Positions 25,057-37,575 of a stretch of 64,000 nt of DNA are shown in pieces. Within the stretch, counting starts at the first letter, position 1; each line of letters begins with the position of its first letter. The position numbers were made by a program, and so were the translations under genes. Source of the stretch: Lathyrus oleraceus (taxonomy: Eukaryota; Streptophyta; Magnoliopsida; Fabales; Fabaceae). The notes below the pieces were generated by a model, which was not told where the DNA came from, did not search any database, and was given only the letters and a program-made list of their open reading frames with translations. The stretch lies in NCBI RefSeq assembly GCF_024323335.1, contig NC_066585.1, positions 177,509,149 to 177,573,148 on the forward strand, read 5' to 3'.

Positions 25057-26252
25057 TCAAAGTTGGCTTCAAAGGACTTCTCATCCAAACTTATTCTTTG
25101 TCCATACCCCTTATTGTGTTGTGAACTTTTTGATGTTTGCTCTTGTGTGATAGGGATTCCATCTTGAGATTGTGAAAAGAGGACCATTATCATGAGTAGC
25201 CAAGTTAAGAGACAAGCCAAATGGAGATCCTAGGAGCTTGAATCCAAATTGTTTGATTGCTTGTTTGTGTACCAAGTCCAAAGGAAAGGAGCATCTTGAA
25301 TCATCTATATGATTTCAAGAAAAGGAACTCCAAGGGTTATCTTTCCTCTCTTATCTTTGTATGCTTTAGGACTAGCCCTTCTCTTCTTCTCCTCACTCTA
25401 ACCAAGCCAAAAATCATTTTCCAAACTTTGACTTTGTTTCAAATTAGAAACCTAGGCCTTAAGCCTTTGACTTTTCAAGACTCTTTTCATAAACATTCAT
25501 TGTGAATAAACTTTAATTCAACTTTGACTTCATTTTGTAAATAACTTTAATTTGTAAATATAACTCATTTCAAGTTGTTTGTGGTTCCAATGGCCACTTG
25601 TTAAACCCTTTCATAAACATTAGTCATAGGTTTGAGTTATCATAGTGGTTGATGTAAATCTCACATCATCCTTAGTGATTGGATTATAAGTCTTCCATAC
25701 TTATTATAGGGTTAACCCCTCACTAGTATGTTGAAGCCTTCCCTACATGGTGGATTGTTGGTTTAGGTAGAGTTTTCTCCCTTCGATAACAAAAGACCTT
25801 AAGGCTTTTGATCAAATCAATTCACCAATCTTTGAGATTTTTACCCCGAACTACGAGGTTTTGATCCTCCTTTGTGATGGTACGTAGGCAATGGGTTCAT
25901 CCATTCAAACAATAAAATTTGTAAATATAATTTATTCTCTTCTCATCCCTCCAATCTTTTTTACAAATTTTTTCACAAATACCAACCTACAACACATGTT
26001 TGCAAAAAGGGTTCCCTTAGAGTACTAAGGATGTTTTGGGTGAGTAAAACCTTCCCATTTCATAACCAACCCCCTTACCTAGATCTCTGACATTTTTATT
26101 AGTTTTTGATTTGAAAAACTTCTTACTTGGCCTTCGTTCGCTTTTTAGCCTTTCCTTTGGATAAATAAAAGCGCGGTGGCGAATCGAATTGTATGTTGAC
26201 TTTTGGTTTAGTCAATAAACCTAAAGGTAACGAAAATCCCGCTACAGAAAAG

Positions 26253-26270
26253 TGGCGACTCTGTTGGGGA
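26253..26270 (+). promoter_or_regulatory. Primer-binding site (tRNA-Arg type)
   Basis: TGGCGACTCTGTTGGGGA begins 6 bp after the 5' LTR end. It starts with TGG, complementary to a tRNA CCA end, and fits the tRNA-Arg primer known for Ogre. The tRNA match itself was not computed. Confidence 0.8.
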
Positions 26271-27159
26271 ATTATCATCTCTAGTGGGTTTAGCCTACTT
26301 TTTGCTTATGTGTGTTGTATGTTTATATTTATTTGTGGCATATTTTTGTGCAAATTTGGGATGAATGTATTGTTTGTAATGTATGAGTTGCTTAATATAT
26401 TAATTGCTTGTATGCTTGGTGGTTTCTTGTGAGATGAGTTCTATACCCAAACTCGAGTGCACTTATGATAGGAGAATGGCATAGTCTTGTTGACTTGTGT
26501 GGAGTTATTCCTTAACAAGTTAACTTGCAATTCCATTCACTTGGTGGAGGTCTTGTTGGGATCAATAATGTCACACGAGTAGTCGTGGTTAGGCATTACT
26601 CTTTCCAATATAAACCTTAGAAGCCAAGGACCTTAGATACCTAGCCCATCTTGGCCTATTTTAGGACGTAGTGCGAAGGTCGTTCAAGTGTAAGACTTGA
26701 GGTGATTGTTACGCGATACTACACTCATAAGAGTCTCTCTTTAGAATATTTTTGGAATACGAGTAGTCGTTTTATCCGATAATATCCGAAAGATGGGATG
26801 ATGACTATGGGAACCTTTTTAGAACATGATTGTCAGGTTTAACCATAGTACACTCCCGTTGGGTGGTTCTTAACCGAGACTCCATGCTCGCGACTTACAA
26901 CAAACCCTTGATTCGCGGTCGATCCGTTCTCGTATATCCTCAATGTTAATGGAACTTGGGTGTTGATAAGGGGTAAACCATAATCCACCAAAATGGATGA
27001 TTGATATTGAGTATAACTTGAGCCATCCCGTGACCTTTGTATGGTGTGACTTGCTTGATCCTTGAGTGTGATTGTTGCATCCATGCATTCATGCATTCAT
27101 ATCATCCATAATAAAGATTTTTCAAGGAACTTAAGAGGTCTATTGGCAAATTTTCAGAC
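26271..27159 (+). other. Ogre 5' leader
   Basis: This is ~890 bp of non-coding sequence between the primer site and ORF1, matching 13456-14324 in reverse. It has no conserved reading frame. It would be part of the packaged RNA leader; I saw no specific motif. Confidence 0.8.
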
Positions 27160-28611
27160 ATGAATAAGCAAAGAAGGAATACGAAGAAGTACAGTTTCAG
27201 ACAATCCGACTTGAAAGAGTTAAGGAGTTTGGCATCTTATGTATTAGAGCCTTTGGAGTTCAAAGCTCGCCATGGGGAGATTTTGTATATTCTTTCTACC
27301 AAGGTGGATGAGAGTCTGATGAGTGTGTTAGTGCAGTTCTATGATCCTCTGTATCGATGCTTCACTTTTCCGGATTTCCAGCTTTTCCCTACATTAGAGG
27401 AGTATGCCTATCATGTGGGTATACCTATTCTGGACCAGTTGCCATTCAATGGTTTGAAGAAGATTCCGTCTTCTCAAGAGATTGTTGACATGCTTCATGT
27501 GGATGTATCTGACATTGTTTCCCACATGACTATCAAAGGTGGAATTGAAGGTCTCGCGTCTGATTTTCTGATTGCGAAAGCTACTTTGTTTGGGAAGGCC
27601 ATGAGTAAGGAATCTTTTGAAGCCATATTCGTACTCCTCATCTATGGGCTAGTGTTATTTCCCAACATCAACAACTTCGTGGATGTGAACGCTATTAGGA
27701 CTTTCTATTCTCTTAATCCCGTTCCAACTCTGTTGGGTGACATTTATTTCTCTTTACATATGAGGAATGCAAAAGGTGGTGGTTCCATTGTGTGTTGTCT
27801 GTCTCTGTTGTATAAGTGGTTTATTTCGCACTTTCCTCAGACGCTTGCCTTTAAGGAGAACAAGGGATGTCTACAGTGGTCCACGAGACTTATGTCTCTC
27901 ACTAATGATGATATCTCTTGGTATAATCGTGTTTATGATGGCGTTCAGATTATTGACTCTTGCGGTGAATTCTCCAATGTACCTCTTCTTGGTACATGTG
28001 GTGGAATTAACTACAACCCTGCTTTGGCTCGCCGTCAGCTTGGGTTCCCCTTAAAGGATAAACCTAACAACATTTTGTTGGAAGGCTTGTTATTTAAAGA
28101 GGGTAAAGATCCCCAAAACTTGAAGGATAGGATGGTCCGCACCTGGAGGAAGGTTCATAGGAAAGGGAGGAATGAGCTTGGTCCGAAGAATTGTATTGCT
28201 TTGGAACCTTACACCTCTTGGGTAAGGAAGAGAGCTCTCGAGTACCGCATGCCGTACGAATATCCGAGACCTACCCTTGTGGTTATGGTTTAGCCTTCAA
28301 CCCTCCCTAATCAAGGAGTAGAGGAGTTGAGAGATGAAGACCGGTCGGGTACATGGGTTCGTGAACGTGAGAAACTTCTTCAGCAGCTCAAAGATAAGGA
28401 TGCAATGATAGAGTTTCTAGAGCATCAGGTTATTGATGAGCCTGATAATATGGTTACTTCTCTTCTTCCTCACTCATCTGGGTTTTGGAAGAGGAAGTAT
28501 GATCAGCTCGCTAAGGAGAAGGCCGACATGGAAACAGGTTGTGAGAGAGAGGTGAAGAGGCTTTGTGCGACTTATCTTCCGATCTCGAAGGCTTTGGATG
28601 ATTGCTTCTAG
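27160..28611 (+). pseudogene. Ogre ORF1 (extra ORF upstream of gag), central copy
   Basis: The frame runs from ATG at 27160 to TAG at 28609-28611 with a single internal TAG at 28291-28293 (TGG in copy M), about 483 codons. The N-terminal ~375 residues include PLYRCFTFPDFQLFPTLEEY, similar in style to plant mobile-domain proteins. The C-terminal ~95 residues (REREKLLQQLKDKDAMIEFLEH and later) look coiled-coil. Its role in Ogre is unknown. It is the best-preserved long frame in the window: one stop and no frameshift, against copy M with three lesions. Confidence 0.9.
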
Positions 28612-28937
28612 GGCTCCATAGGATGTTTATTCTCCTTTTCTCTTGTATTGTGTTTGGTTACCAAAACTGTACTACTTCTTTGGTGTAAAAAGTTTCCAAA
28701 TATTATTGCTATGAGTATTCCATATATGTCTTAGAAATTCAATATTTCCAAAGTGTTTGCAAATAGATCTCTATAAAGTTCCTCTAATAAAAACAAATCA
28801 TGTGCATAAGCATTGCATGTATCATATGCATAAGAAGGTTTTGTTTCGAGCTCTTGATCAGTGGTCTAACTCTTTGCTCTTCATTTATTTTGAAGACAAC
28901 ACACCAGTATAACACCAGGGCAAATCATCTGAAGATA
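28612..28937 (+). other. ORF1-gag spacer
   Basis: This non-coding gap contains the former gag start region. The ATG used in copy M is lost here through a small change at about 28903, so the first in-frame ATG is 28938. Confidence 0.7.
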
Positions 28938-31900
28938 ATGGAACATCTCGAGCAAGAGAACAGGGATCTGAAGGAAGAGATCGCTAGACTGACTGCCATG
29001 ATGGAGTCAGTTCTAGCCGCGCAAAGTCAAGCTTCACCAACTGCTACAACTCCTCCCGCGAGGACGGTCATCTCCGAGGTAGCTACTTCAACAGTGCCTG
29101 CTGCTACAGCCCACTTCGCTCCAACTATGCCAGCTGGATTCCCTTGGGGAATGCCATCCAATTTCATGCCAAAGGGTTTTGCTCCTACTCTTGCTTCTAT
29201 GCCGACATCTAGCCCGGTCCTGTCTGTGCCACCTCCCGTTATGCACACCCTTCCCCGTGTAGAAGACACCATTTATCATTCCGAGCCATCTGAAGGCCCG
29301 AATGTATATGAAAAAATGGACTAAATGAAAGATCAATTCCTTGAGCTGCGCAAGGAACTGAAGACTTTGAAGGGTAAGGACCTCTTTGGGAAAAGTGCTG
29401 CTGAGTTGTGCCTGGTGCCCGGCGTTAAACTCCCTGTTAAATTCAAAGTGCCTGACTTTGAGAAGTATAAGGGAAATACATGTCCACTCAGCCATCTTGT
29501 GATGTATGCTCGCAAGATGTCAACACAAACAGACAACGATCAACTGCTGATTCACTACTTTCAGGATAGCCTGACAGGTGCTGCGCTCCGGTGGTATATG
29601 GGGTCGGAGAGTGCAAGCATCCACGCTTTCAACGATCTAGGCGAGTCCTTCGTAAAGTAGTATAAATATAATATGGATATGGCTCCAGACAGGGACCAGA
29701 TGAGGGCGATGTCCCAGAAGGACAAGGAGACCTTCAAGGAATACGCCTTGAGATGGCGAGAACTGGAAGCTCAGATAGTGTCACCCTTGGAGGAGAAAGA
29801 GATGACAAAGATCTTCCTGAAGACTTTGATCTCTTTCTACTACGAGCGCATGATTTTTAGTGCTCCCTCGGACTTCACCGAGATGGTGAATATGGGGATG
29901 AGGCTAGAAGAAGGGGTCCGTGAAGGACGTTTATCTCATGATGATGGTTCCTCAGCAAATAAATATGGAGGATTTGCTAGGAAGAAGGAGGGGGAGACTC
30001 ATGATGTGTCTTCCCATGTTAAGAGAAGGCCCTCTGTGAAAAGGATAGAAGTCCGTCCAACTGTTAACCTACACCAGGTGGCTCATATAGCACCTGCTTT
30101 CAGAGAAGTTCAACAACAACCACAACAACAACATCGTCAACAACAGCAGGCTTACCAGCCTCACAACAATAATAACACCAGCACCAGTAACTATGAAAGG
30201 AAAAGGGTGACTTTTCACCCGATTCCGATGACTTATGTTGAGCTTTATCCTTCCTTAATTGATAGGAAGCTGATAACTCCTCGTGATACTCCTGATGTGC
30301 CAGCCAATTCCCAATGGTGGTACAAGCCTAAACTTCATTGTGTATATCATTCCGGTGCTCCCGGACATGACGTGGAGAATTGCTTTCCATTGAAGACCAA
30401 GGTGCAAGACCTTGTGAGGAGTGGGATACTGTTCTTTGAGGACGTAAGCCCCAATGTGAAGAAGAACCCATTGCCCGAGCATGGGAAAGCAGCTGTTAAT
30501 ATGGTTCAGGGGTGCCCTGGCAAGTACAAAGTCCTTTATGTGAATGACATAAGGCAATCCTTAGTCGAGATGCATAAGTTGTTGTGTGAACACAACCATT
30601 ATGAGCATGATCATGACAGGTTCCAGGTGTGCACTATCAATGAAAGAGGATGTCGTCAAGTGAGAAAGGACATCCAAGAGATGTTGGACCAAGTGATGAT
30701 TGAGATACTTCAGAATCGTAATGAGGATGAAGTCGATGTTATCACCCCTGTGTTTAAAATGCCTGATCCTGTTGTTATCAAGTATGGTGGCAGCAAGAAG
30801 AAAGTTTCGCCAGCTCTTTTGATTAAGCCAGCATGTCCTATCCTGTATGTATCATACAAGGCGGTCCCGTACCGTTATAATGCAGTCATACTGGAAGATG
30901 GAAAGGAGGTGTCGTTGCCCTCAACCTATGTGGTGAGCATTTCTGACGTTAGTGGAGTGACCCGTAGTGGTCGTGTTTTCTCAGCTTAGCCGAAATCCCA
31001 CGAAGACGTTGTGAAGAAGGCTGTTGTCAATCCTGCCGGTCCCGTGGGGACTTCTTCTTCAAATCCGTCCATTCTTATTGTGAAGGGTGTTGACCCTGTT
31101 GTTGTGAAAACCAACAATATTCCTATCCTAGTTGGCCAGTCTGGCATGATGAGAGAGGATGGTGATGAGATGTTAAGGCTCATCAAAAGGAGTGAGTATA
31201 ATGTTGTTGATCAGTTACTACAAACTCCATAAAATATATTTGTCTTATCTTTGTTGATGAATTCAGAGCCACACCGCGAAGCGTTGCAGAGGGTGTTGGA
31301 CGTGGCATACGTGGATCACGATGTCACAATTGAGCAGTTTGATAGAATTGTTGTAAATATAACTGCCTGCAACAATTTGAGCTTTTGTGATGATGATCTT
31401 CCCGAGGAGGGAAAAGACCACAATTTGGCTTTACATATCTCCATGAATTGTAAAGACGATGCTTTGTCCAATGTGTTGGTGGACCCATAGTCATCACTCA
31501 ATGTATTGCCAAAATCCACTCTTGCCAAACTTTCGTATCAGGGGCCTCCCATGAGGCAGAGTGGAGTGGTAGTGAAAGCTTTCGATGGATCACGCAAAAC
31601 TGTGATCGGCGAATTAGAACTCCCGATCAAGATTGGACCTAGTGATTTCCATATCACTTTCCAAGTCATGGATATTCATCCATCTTATAGCTGTTTGCTT
31701 GGTAGACCATGGATTCACGAGGCAGGCGCCATGACATCTACCCTGCACCAAAAGTTGAAGTTCGTGAAGAACAAGAAGTTGGTGGTGATAGGGGGAGAGA
31801 AGGCTCTCTTGGCCAATCATTTATCTTCCTTCTCCTATATTGATGTTGAGGATAAGGTTGGGACTCCGTTCCAAGCCTTATCTATTTCTGAGCCTTCTAG

Positions 31901-32216
31901 GAAAGGACTTTCTTCATTTGTCTCCTATAATGATGCAAAGTTGGCCATTGAGCATGGTTCAACTACTGGTTTGGGGAAAATGATCAAGTTGGAAGATAAC
32001 AAATCTCGGGCTGGTATAGGGTACTCTTCTGGTGTTTCTAATGATCTTGGGTTGTTCCAGAGTGGAGGTTTCATCCACACCGTTGAAGATCAGGAAGTTG
32101 ATGCCATCGTTGAAGAAGATGAAGAGGAAGACCTTGGCAACTTTGTCATACCTGGAGGAATCTGCAATAATTGGGTCGTTGTTGGTGTTCCAACAGTTAT
32201 CCATAAGTCAACATAA
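28938..32216 (+). pseudogene. gag-pro: Ogre gag-protease, central copy
   Basis: A single reading frame spans the whole region with five nonsense codons (29322, 29658, 30987, 31230, 31488) and no frameshift. Domain order is an N-terminal coiled coil, Pro/Ala-rich linker, gag core (LRWYMGSESASIHAFNDLGES, then MSQKDKETFKEYALRWREL) and Gln-rich stretch. Next come a zinc knuckle of form CVYHSGAPGHDVENC (30339-30383), an acidic linker and the protease. The protease catalytic triplet is destroyed: D is followed by Pro and a stop (31482-31490) where copy M has D-T-G. The LLGRPWIHEAG block remains. The start at 28938 is the first in-frame ATG; copy M starts further upstream. Confidence 0.92.
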
Positions 32217-32484
32217 TGTGCTCATTTTGTTTAAAAACCCTTCTCCCATGCCAAAAGGAGAAGTGAAGACATTGTTGGCATAATTTGATTAATACAATGA
32301 TATTCATTTAATAATCGCATGTTAAATGTTTGTTTTCCAAATTATTTTTCCTTTTTGCTTTTTGCATGAAATTGGTGATCACCATAAAACCCTAAAAAGA
32401 AAATAAAATCAGTCTTTTCATCTGCATAATGATTTGCCTTGTTTGAATTCTGAAATCTCTTTTATACTCAAAATCATTATGTAG
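32217..32484 (+). other. Ogre pro-RT spacer, putative intron
   Basis: The gap between the protease stop and the RT frame ends in TATGTAG/GTTAATC at 32484/32485; copy M has TGCAG/GTTAATC. The RT frame is open from here. Ogre elements are known to have an intron at this position, but I could not assign the donor. Confidence 0.55.
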
Positions 32485-34580
32485 GTTAATCAAACCCATT
32501 GAACATAATTATCCAACACCATATCCCAACTTTGAGTTCCCTGTATTTGAGGAAGAAGAAGATGATGCTGAAGAGATTCCTGATGAGATTACCCGTCTGC
32601 TTAAGCACGAGGAGAAGATCATTCAGCCACATCTTGAGAATTTGGAAACAGTCAACTTGGGGTCTGAAGACTGCATTCATGAAGTGAAGATTGGGGCACT
32701 CCTGAAAGAGTCTGTTAAGAAGGTGTTGATTGGGTTGCTACGAGAATATGTCGACGTCTTTGCCTGGTCGTATGAAGACATGCCTGGTCTAGATACTGAT
32801 ATCGTGCAACATTTCTTGCCGTTGAAGCCTGAGTGTGTGCCTGTAAAGCAAAAGCTCAAAAGAACTCATCCTGATATGGCAGTGAAGATTAAAGAAGAAG
32901 TTCAGAAGCAAATTAATGCGGGGTTTCTGGTGACTTCTACATATCCTCAATGGGTGGCCAATATTGTGCCTGTGCCTAAGAAAGATGGAAAACTCCGAAT
33001 GTGTGTAGATTACCATGATCTGAATAAAGCTAGTCTGAAAGATGATTTTCCTCTACCACACATTGATATGTTGGTAGACAATACAACTAAATTCAATGAC
33101 TTTTCATTTATGGACGGATTTTTCGGTTATAATCAGATTAAAATGGCACCCGAGGATATGGAGAAGACAACATTCATCAGACCTTAGGGAACATTCTGTT
33201 ATCGAGTGATGCCCTTCGGTTTGAAGAATGCCGGAGCCACGTATCAACGCGCTATGACTACCTTGTTTCATGATATGATGCACAAGGAGATTGAGGTGTA
33301 TGTTGATGATATGATTGCAAAGTCAAAAACGGAAGTTGAACATGTAGAACACTTGTTGAAGCTTTTCCAGCGTTTGAGGAAGTACAAAATCCGCTTGAAT
33401 CCAAACAAGTGTACATTTGGAGTCCGTTCCGGCAAGTTATTGGGCTTTATTGTTAGCGAGAGGGGTATTAAAGTTGATCCTGCCAAGGTCAAAGCAATAC
33501 AAGAGATGCCTTCGCCCAAAACTGAGAAGCAACTCCGAGGTTTTCTTGGCCGCTTGAATTACATTTCGAGATTTATATCCCACATGTGCGCCAATATTCA
33601 AGCTCCTCCGGAAAGATCAGCGTCATGATTGGACCGAGGATTTCCAAAAGGCCTTTGACAGTATCAAAGAGTATTTGTCCGAACCTCCGATTCTGTCTCC
33701 GCCTGTTGAAGGGAGACCTTTGATTGTGTACTTGACTGTGCTTGATGATTCCATGGGTTGTGTCCTTAGTCAGCAAGATGAATCAGGAAAGAAAGAATAT
33801 GCAATATACTACTTGAGTAAGAAGTTTACTGACTATGAGTCTCGGTACTCAATACTTGAGAAGACATGCAGTGCTTTGACTTGGGCTGCTAAGCGTTTAC
33901 GCCAGTATATGTTGAATCATACAACTTGGTTGATATCCAAAATGGATTCAATCAAGTATATCTTTGAGAAGCCTGCTTTAACTGGGAGGATTGCCCGTTG
34001 GCAAATGTTGTTATCTGAGTATGATATTGAGTATCGAGCTCAAAAGGCCATTAAAGGTAGTATCTTGGCTGACCATTTGGCGCATCAACCAATTGAAGAT
34101 TATCAGTCGGTGCAGTATAACTTCCCTGACGAGGAGATTTTGTATTTAAAAATGAAGGATTGTGACGAGCCTACGCTCGATGAAGGGCCAGATCCTGGTT
34201 CCCGATGGGGTATGGTGTTCGATGGTGCTGTTAATCAGTATGGAAATGGTATTGGGGCAGTAATTATTACTCCTCAGGGCACACATTTTCCTTTTATAGC
34301 AAGGCTAACTTTCAAATGCACGAATAATTTGGCAGAGTATGAGGCTTGTATTATGGGTTTGGAAGAGTGTATTGATCTTAGGATCAAACATCTTGATGTT
34401 TATGGGGATTTGGCCCTTGTTGTTAATCAGATTAAGGGTGAATGGGAGACGAATCAGCCTGGCCTCATCCCATACAGAGATTAGGTGAGGAAGATTTCAA
34501 CTTTCTTTACTAAGGTTGACTACCATCATATTCCTCAAGATGAGAATCAGATGGCAGATGCTCTTGCTACGCTTGCTTCA
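32485..34580 (+). pseudogene. pol: Ogre reverse transcriptase and RNase H, central copy
   Basis: RT motifs in order are WVANIVPVPKKDGK, CVDYHDLN, FMDGFFGYNQI, FGLKNAGATYQRAM and VYVDD. RNase H follows with catalytic acids in FDGAVNQ, NLAEYEA, VYGDL and NQMADAL. Lesions are a TAG at 33185-33187 (TGG to TAG), an 11-bp deletion at 33581-33586 between two CACATG repeats that shifts the frame, and a TAG at 34482-34484 inside RNase H. The last stop is shared with copy I. An acidic N-terminal segment (EEEEDDAEEIPDE) precedes RT. Confidence 0.93.
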
Positions 34581-35931
34581 ATGATTGTGGTGAAGTATTG
34601 GAATGAAGTCCCCAATATTACTGTGATGCGCTTGGATAGACCGGCTCATGTGTTTGCAGTTGAGGAGTTGAAAGATGATAAGCTGTGGTATTATGATATC
34701 AAATGTTTTCTCCAAAATCAGACTTACCCGCCCGGGGCATCTGTTCAAGATAAGAAGACTTTGAGGAGATTATTTGGCAGTTTCTACCTCAATGGAGACG
34801 TGCTTTACAAGAAAATTTTTGACATGGTTTTGCTCAGATGCGTGGATAGACACGAAGCAGACCTGTTGATGACTGAAGTCCATGAGGGTTCATTTGGTAC
34901 TCATTCCAATGGACATGCTATGGCAAAGAAGATGTTGAGAGCAGGCTACTATTGGCTGACAATGGAGTCTGACTGCTGCAAATACGTGAAGAAATGCCAC
35001 AAGTGTCAAATTCACGCGGATAAGATTCATATTCCCCCGACACTTCTGCATGTTATTTCCTCACCATGGCCTTCCTCCATGTGGGGAATTGACATGATTG
35101 GCATCATTGAGCCTAAGGCGTCGAACGGTCACCATTTTATTCTCGTAGCTATTGATTACTTCACCAAATGGGTTGAAGCGACATCGTATGCGAATGTGAC
35201 CAGGCAGGTGGTTGTGAAGTTTATCAAGAACAAACTCATATGTCGTTATGGTGTGCCAGACAAGATCATTACTGATAATGGATCTAACTTGAACAATAAG
35301 ATGATGAAAGAGCTGTGTAGCGAGTTCAAGATTGCACATCATAATTCTTCTCCTTATAGACAAGATGAATGGGGCTGTTGAAGTTGCTACCAAGAACATC
35401 AAGAAGATTATTCAGAAGATGGTTGCTACGTACAAAGATTGGCACGAGATGCTGCCATTTGCTTTGCATGACTATCGTACATCTGTCCGCACTTCAACAG
35501 GGGAAACCCCTTTCTCCCTTGTGTATGGCATGGAGGTTGTGCTCCCCGTGGAGGTTGAGATCCCATCAATGAGAGTCTTGATGGAAGTCAAGTTGACTGA
35601 GGCTGAATGGGTTCAGAGTCGTTATGACCAGTTGAACTTGATAGAAGAGAAGAGATTAACTGCCATGTATCATGGTCAGTTGTATCAGCAAAGGATGAAG
35701 AAAGCCTTTGATAATAAGGTCAAGCCTAATGTGTTTCGAGAAGGTGACCTCGTGCTCAAGAAAGTATTGTCTTTCGTGCCCGATTCCAGGGGCAAGTGGA
35801 CTCCAAACTATGAAGGTCCATATGTTGCTAAGAGAGCCTTTTCAGGCGGTGCTTTGTTGCTTACAACTATGGATGGGGAGGATTTCACTCGTCCTGTGAA
35901 TTCAGATGTAGTCAAGAAATACTTTGCCTAA
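34581..35931 (+). pseudogene. pol: Ogre integrase, central copy
   Basis: The zinc-binding domain shows H133 and H140 (VHEGSFGTH) with CHKC, counting from 34485. The DDE core shows WGIDMIG, ITDNGSNLN and NGAVEVATKN. A two-base deletion at about 35361 (AGACAAGATG against AGACCCAAGATG in copy I) shifts frame just before the catalytic Glu. The C-terminal domain (REGDLVLKKVLSF, GPYVAKRAFSGGALLL) is intact to the stop at 35929-35931. In the family this enzyme inserts the cDNA and makes 5-bp target duplications, as seen for both solo LTRs here. Confidence 0.93.
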
Positions 35932-35948
35932 AAATAAAAACAGAATTT

Positions 35949-36373
<425 letters not shown>

Positions 36374-37490
36374 TTGGCAAGTAACTGCATCCTGACAAAA
36401 CCTTGTTCTACATCTGCCTTCTGTCAAAGATTCTCGCTCAGTCATCGTCAACTGAATCTTCGAATACATTGGATTCAAAGTTGGTGGAGACATGGTCATT
36501 ATGTTCAATGTAGTCCTTTTTCCAATATATATCACCAATTTCAAATTTGTAAAGATCCATGGAGTCTCGCCATTTGCGGACTACCATTCTATCAAATAAA
36601 TTCGAGCCTTTATCCAATTCTCTGCACTCTTATTTGTTTCTGTTTAACAAATGTTTGCATGTCTTAATTGATAAATATCATTGTTTTAAACAAATAAATT
36701 TTTTATAAACCGTTTTTAAACAAAGTGAAAATTCACAATGACTGAAAGGATAAATGGAATGTCTTCAGTGCTCTCCCAAGGATAGTACGATTTCCAAAAG
36801 GTAAGGAATTTATTCATATTCTGACATGTTTATGTCCTCTTCATCAACTTTCAGTCGTCTCCTCAGCGAGCGCAGGAAGAATAATACATCATCAGCTTCC
36901 TAGAGGTTCTGACACTAGCATTTGTGTTTTATCAATCAAATGGTTGTCATCCCTTGGGTGGGCTGACTTAAAATCCCTTATAGATTGATAAAAAGTTGAT
37001 ATGTTGTCTACTCACGAGGAAGTTTGTCTTTCCCCAGTATGAGTAGAAGTCCCCAGCGAAGTAAGCATGTGTTCCCTGCAAGGCTATCTTTCCAGATAAT
37101 TGTCTCCTCAGCAGGAAGTTTCCTAGAGCAATCGGTGAAGGGCTTCTTTCCCTTTTCATCTCCAGCGTGTTGGCGAAGGATTCGTTTCCGATCCCTTCAG
37201 CCGAGGTATCTCCTTTGAGAATGTTGGCAACTCATCCCCAGTAGGGTTGTTTACAGTAGACTATCCCCAGTATGGTCGCCTACAGTCCATCCCCGGTGGA
37301 GTTGCCTAATCCGAGCTTGATAATTTGTATCCCCTCCATGAGGAAGAGGTGTTGTTTCCTTCCCCAGTGGAGCATTGGTTCTTTCTCCCCTTAGCAGAGT
37401 TGGTCTCTCTAGCAGTGAGAGGGAATGTTTTAATCGATGAGTTTCTGTTTGGCGGTGGTTCCCCACAGAGTTTTCATATCATTCCTTGAT

Positions 37491-37575
37491 AAGTTCCCCA
37501 GTAGAATTTCTTCTACAACGGATCTTATCCGTAATTAAGTTCCCCAGTAGAGTTTCTTCTACGACGGATCTTATT
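37491..37575 (+). repeat. 46-bp tandem duplication in Ogre 3'UTR (J)
   Basis: AAGTTCCCCAGTAGA...GGATCTTAT starts at 37491 and again at 37537. Copy I has it once near 48280-48315, so it arose in J or was lost in I. Confidence 0.8.

Larger units (their letters stand above)
21393..26246 (+). repeat. Ogre 5' LTR (O subfamily)
   Basis: The LTR is 4854 bp, from TGTAAGACCC to CCCGCTACA, directly followed by GAAAAG and the primer-binding site. Diagnostic variants shared with the LTR at 55479 include GCATCATGTTATTGCACAAG near its start and GTGATCTACATC in the first downstream palindrome. It has no gene. Confidence 0.95.
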
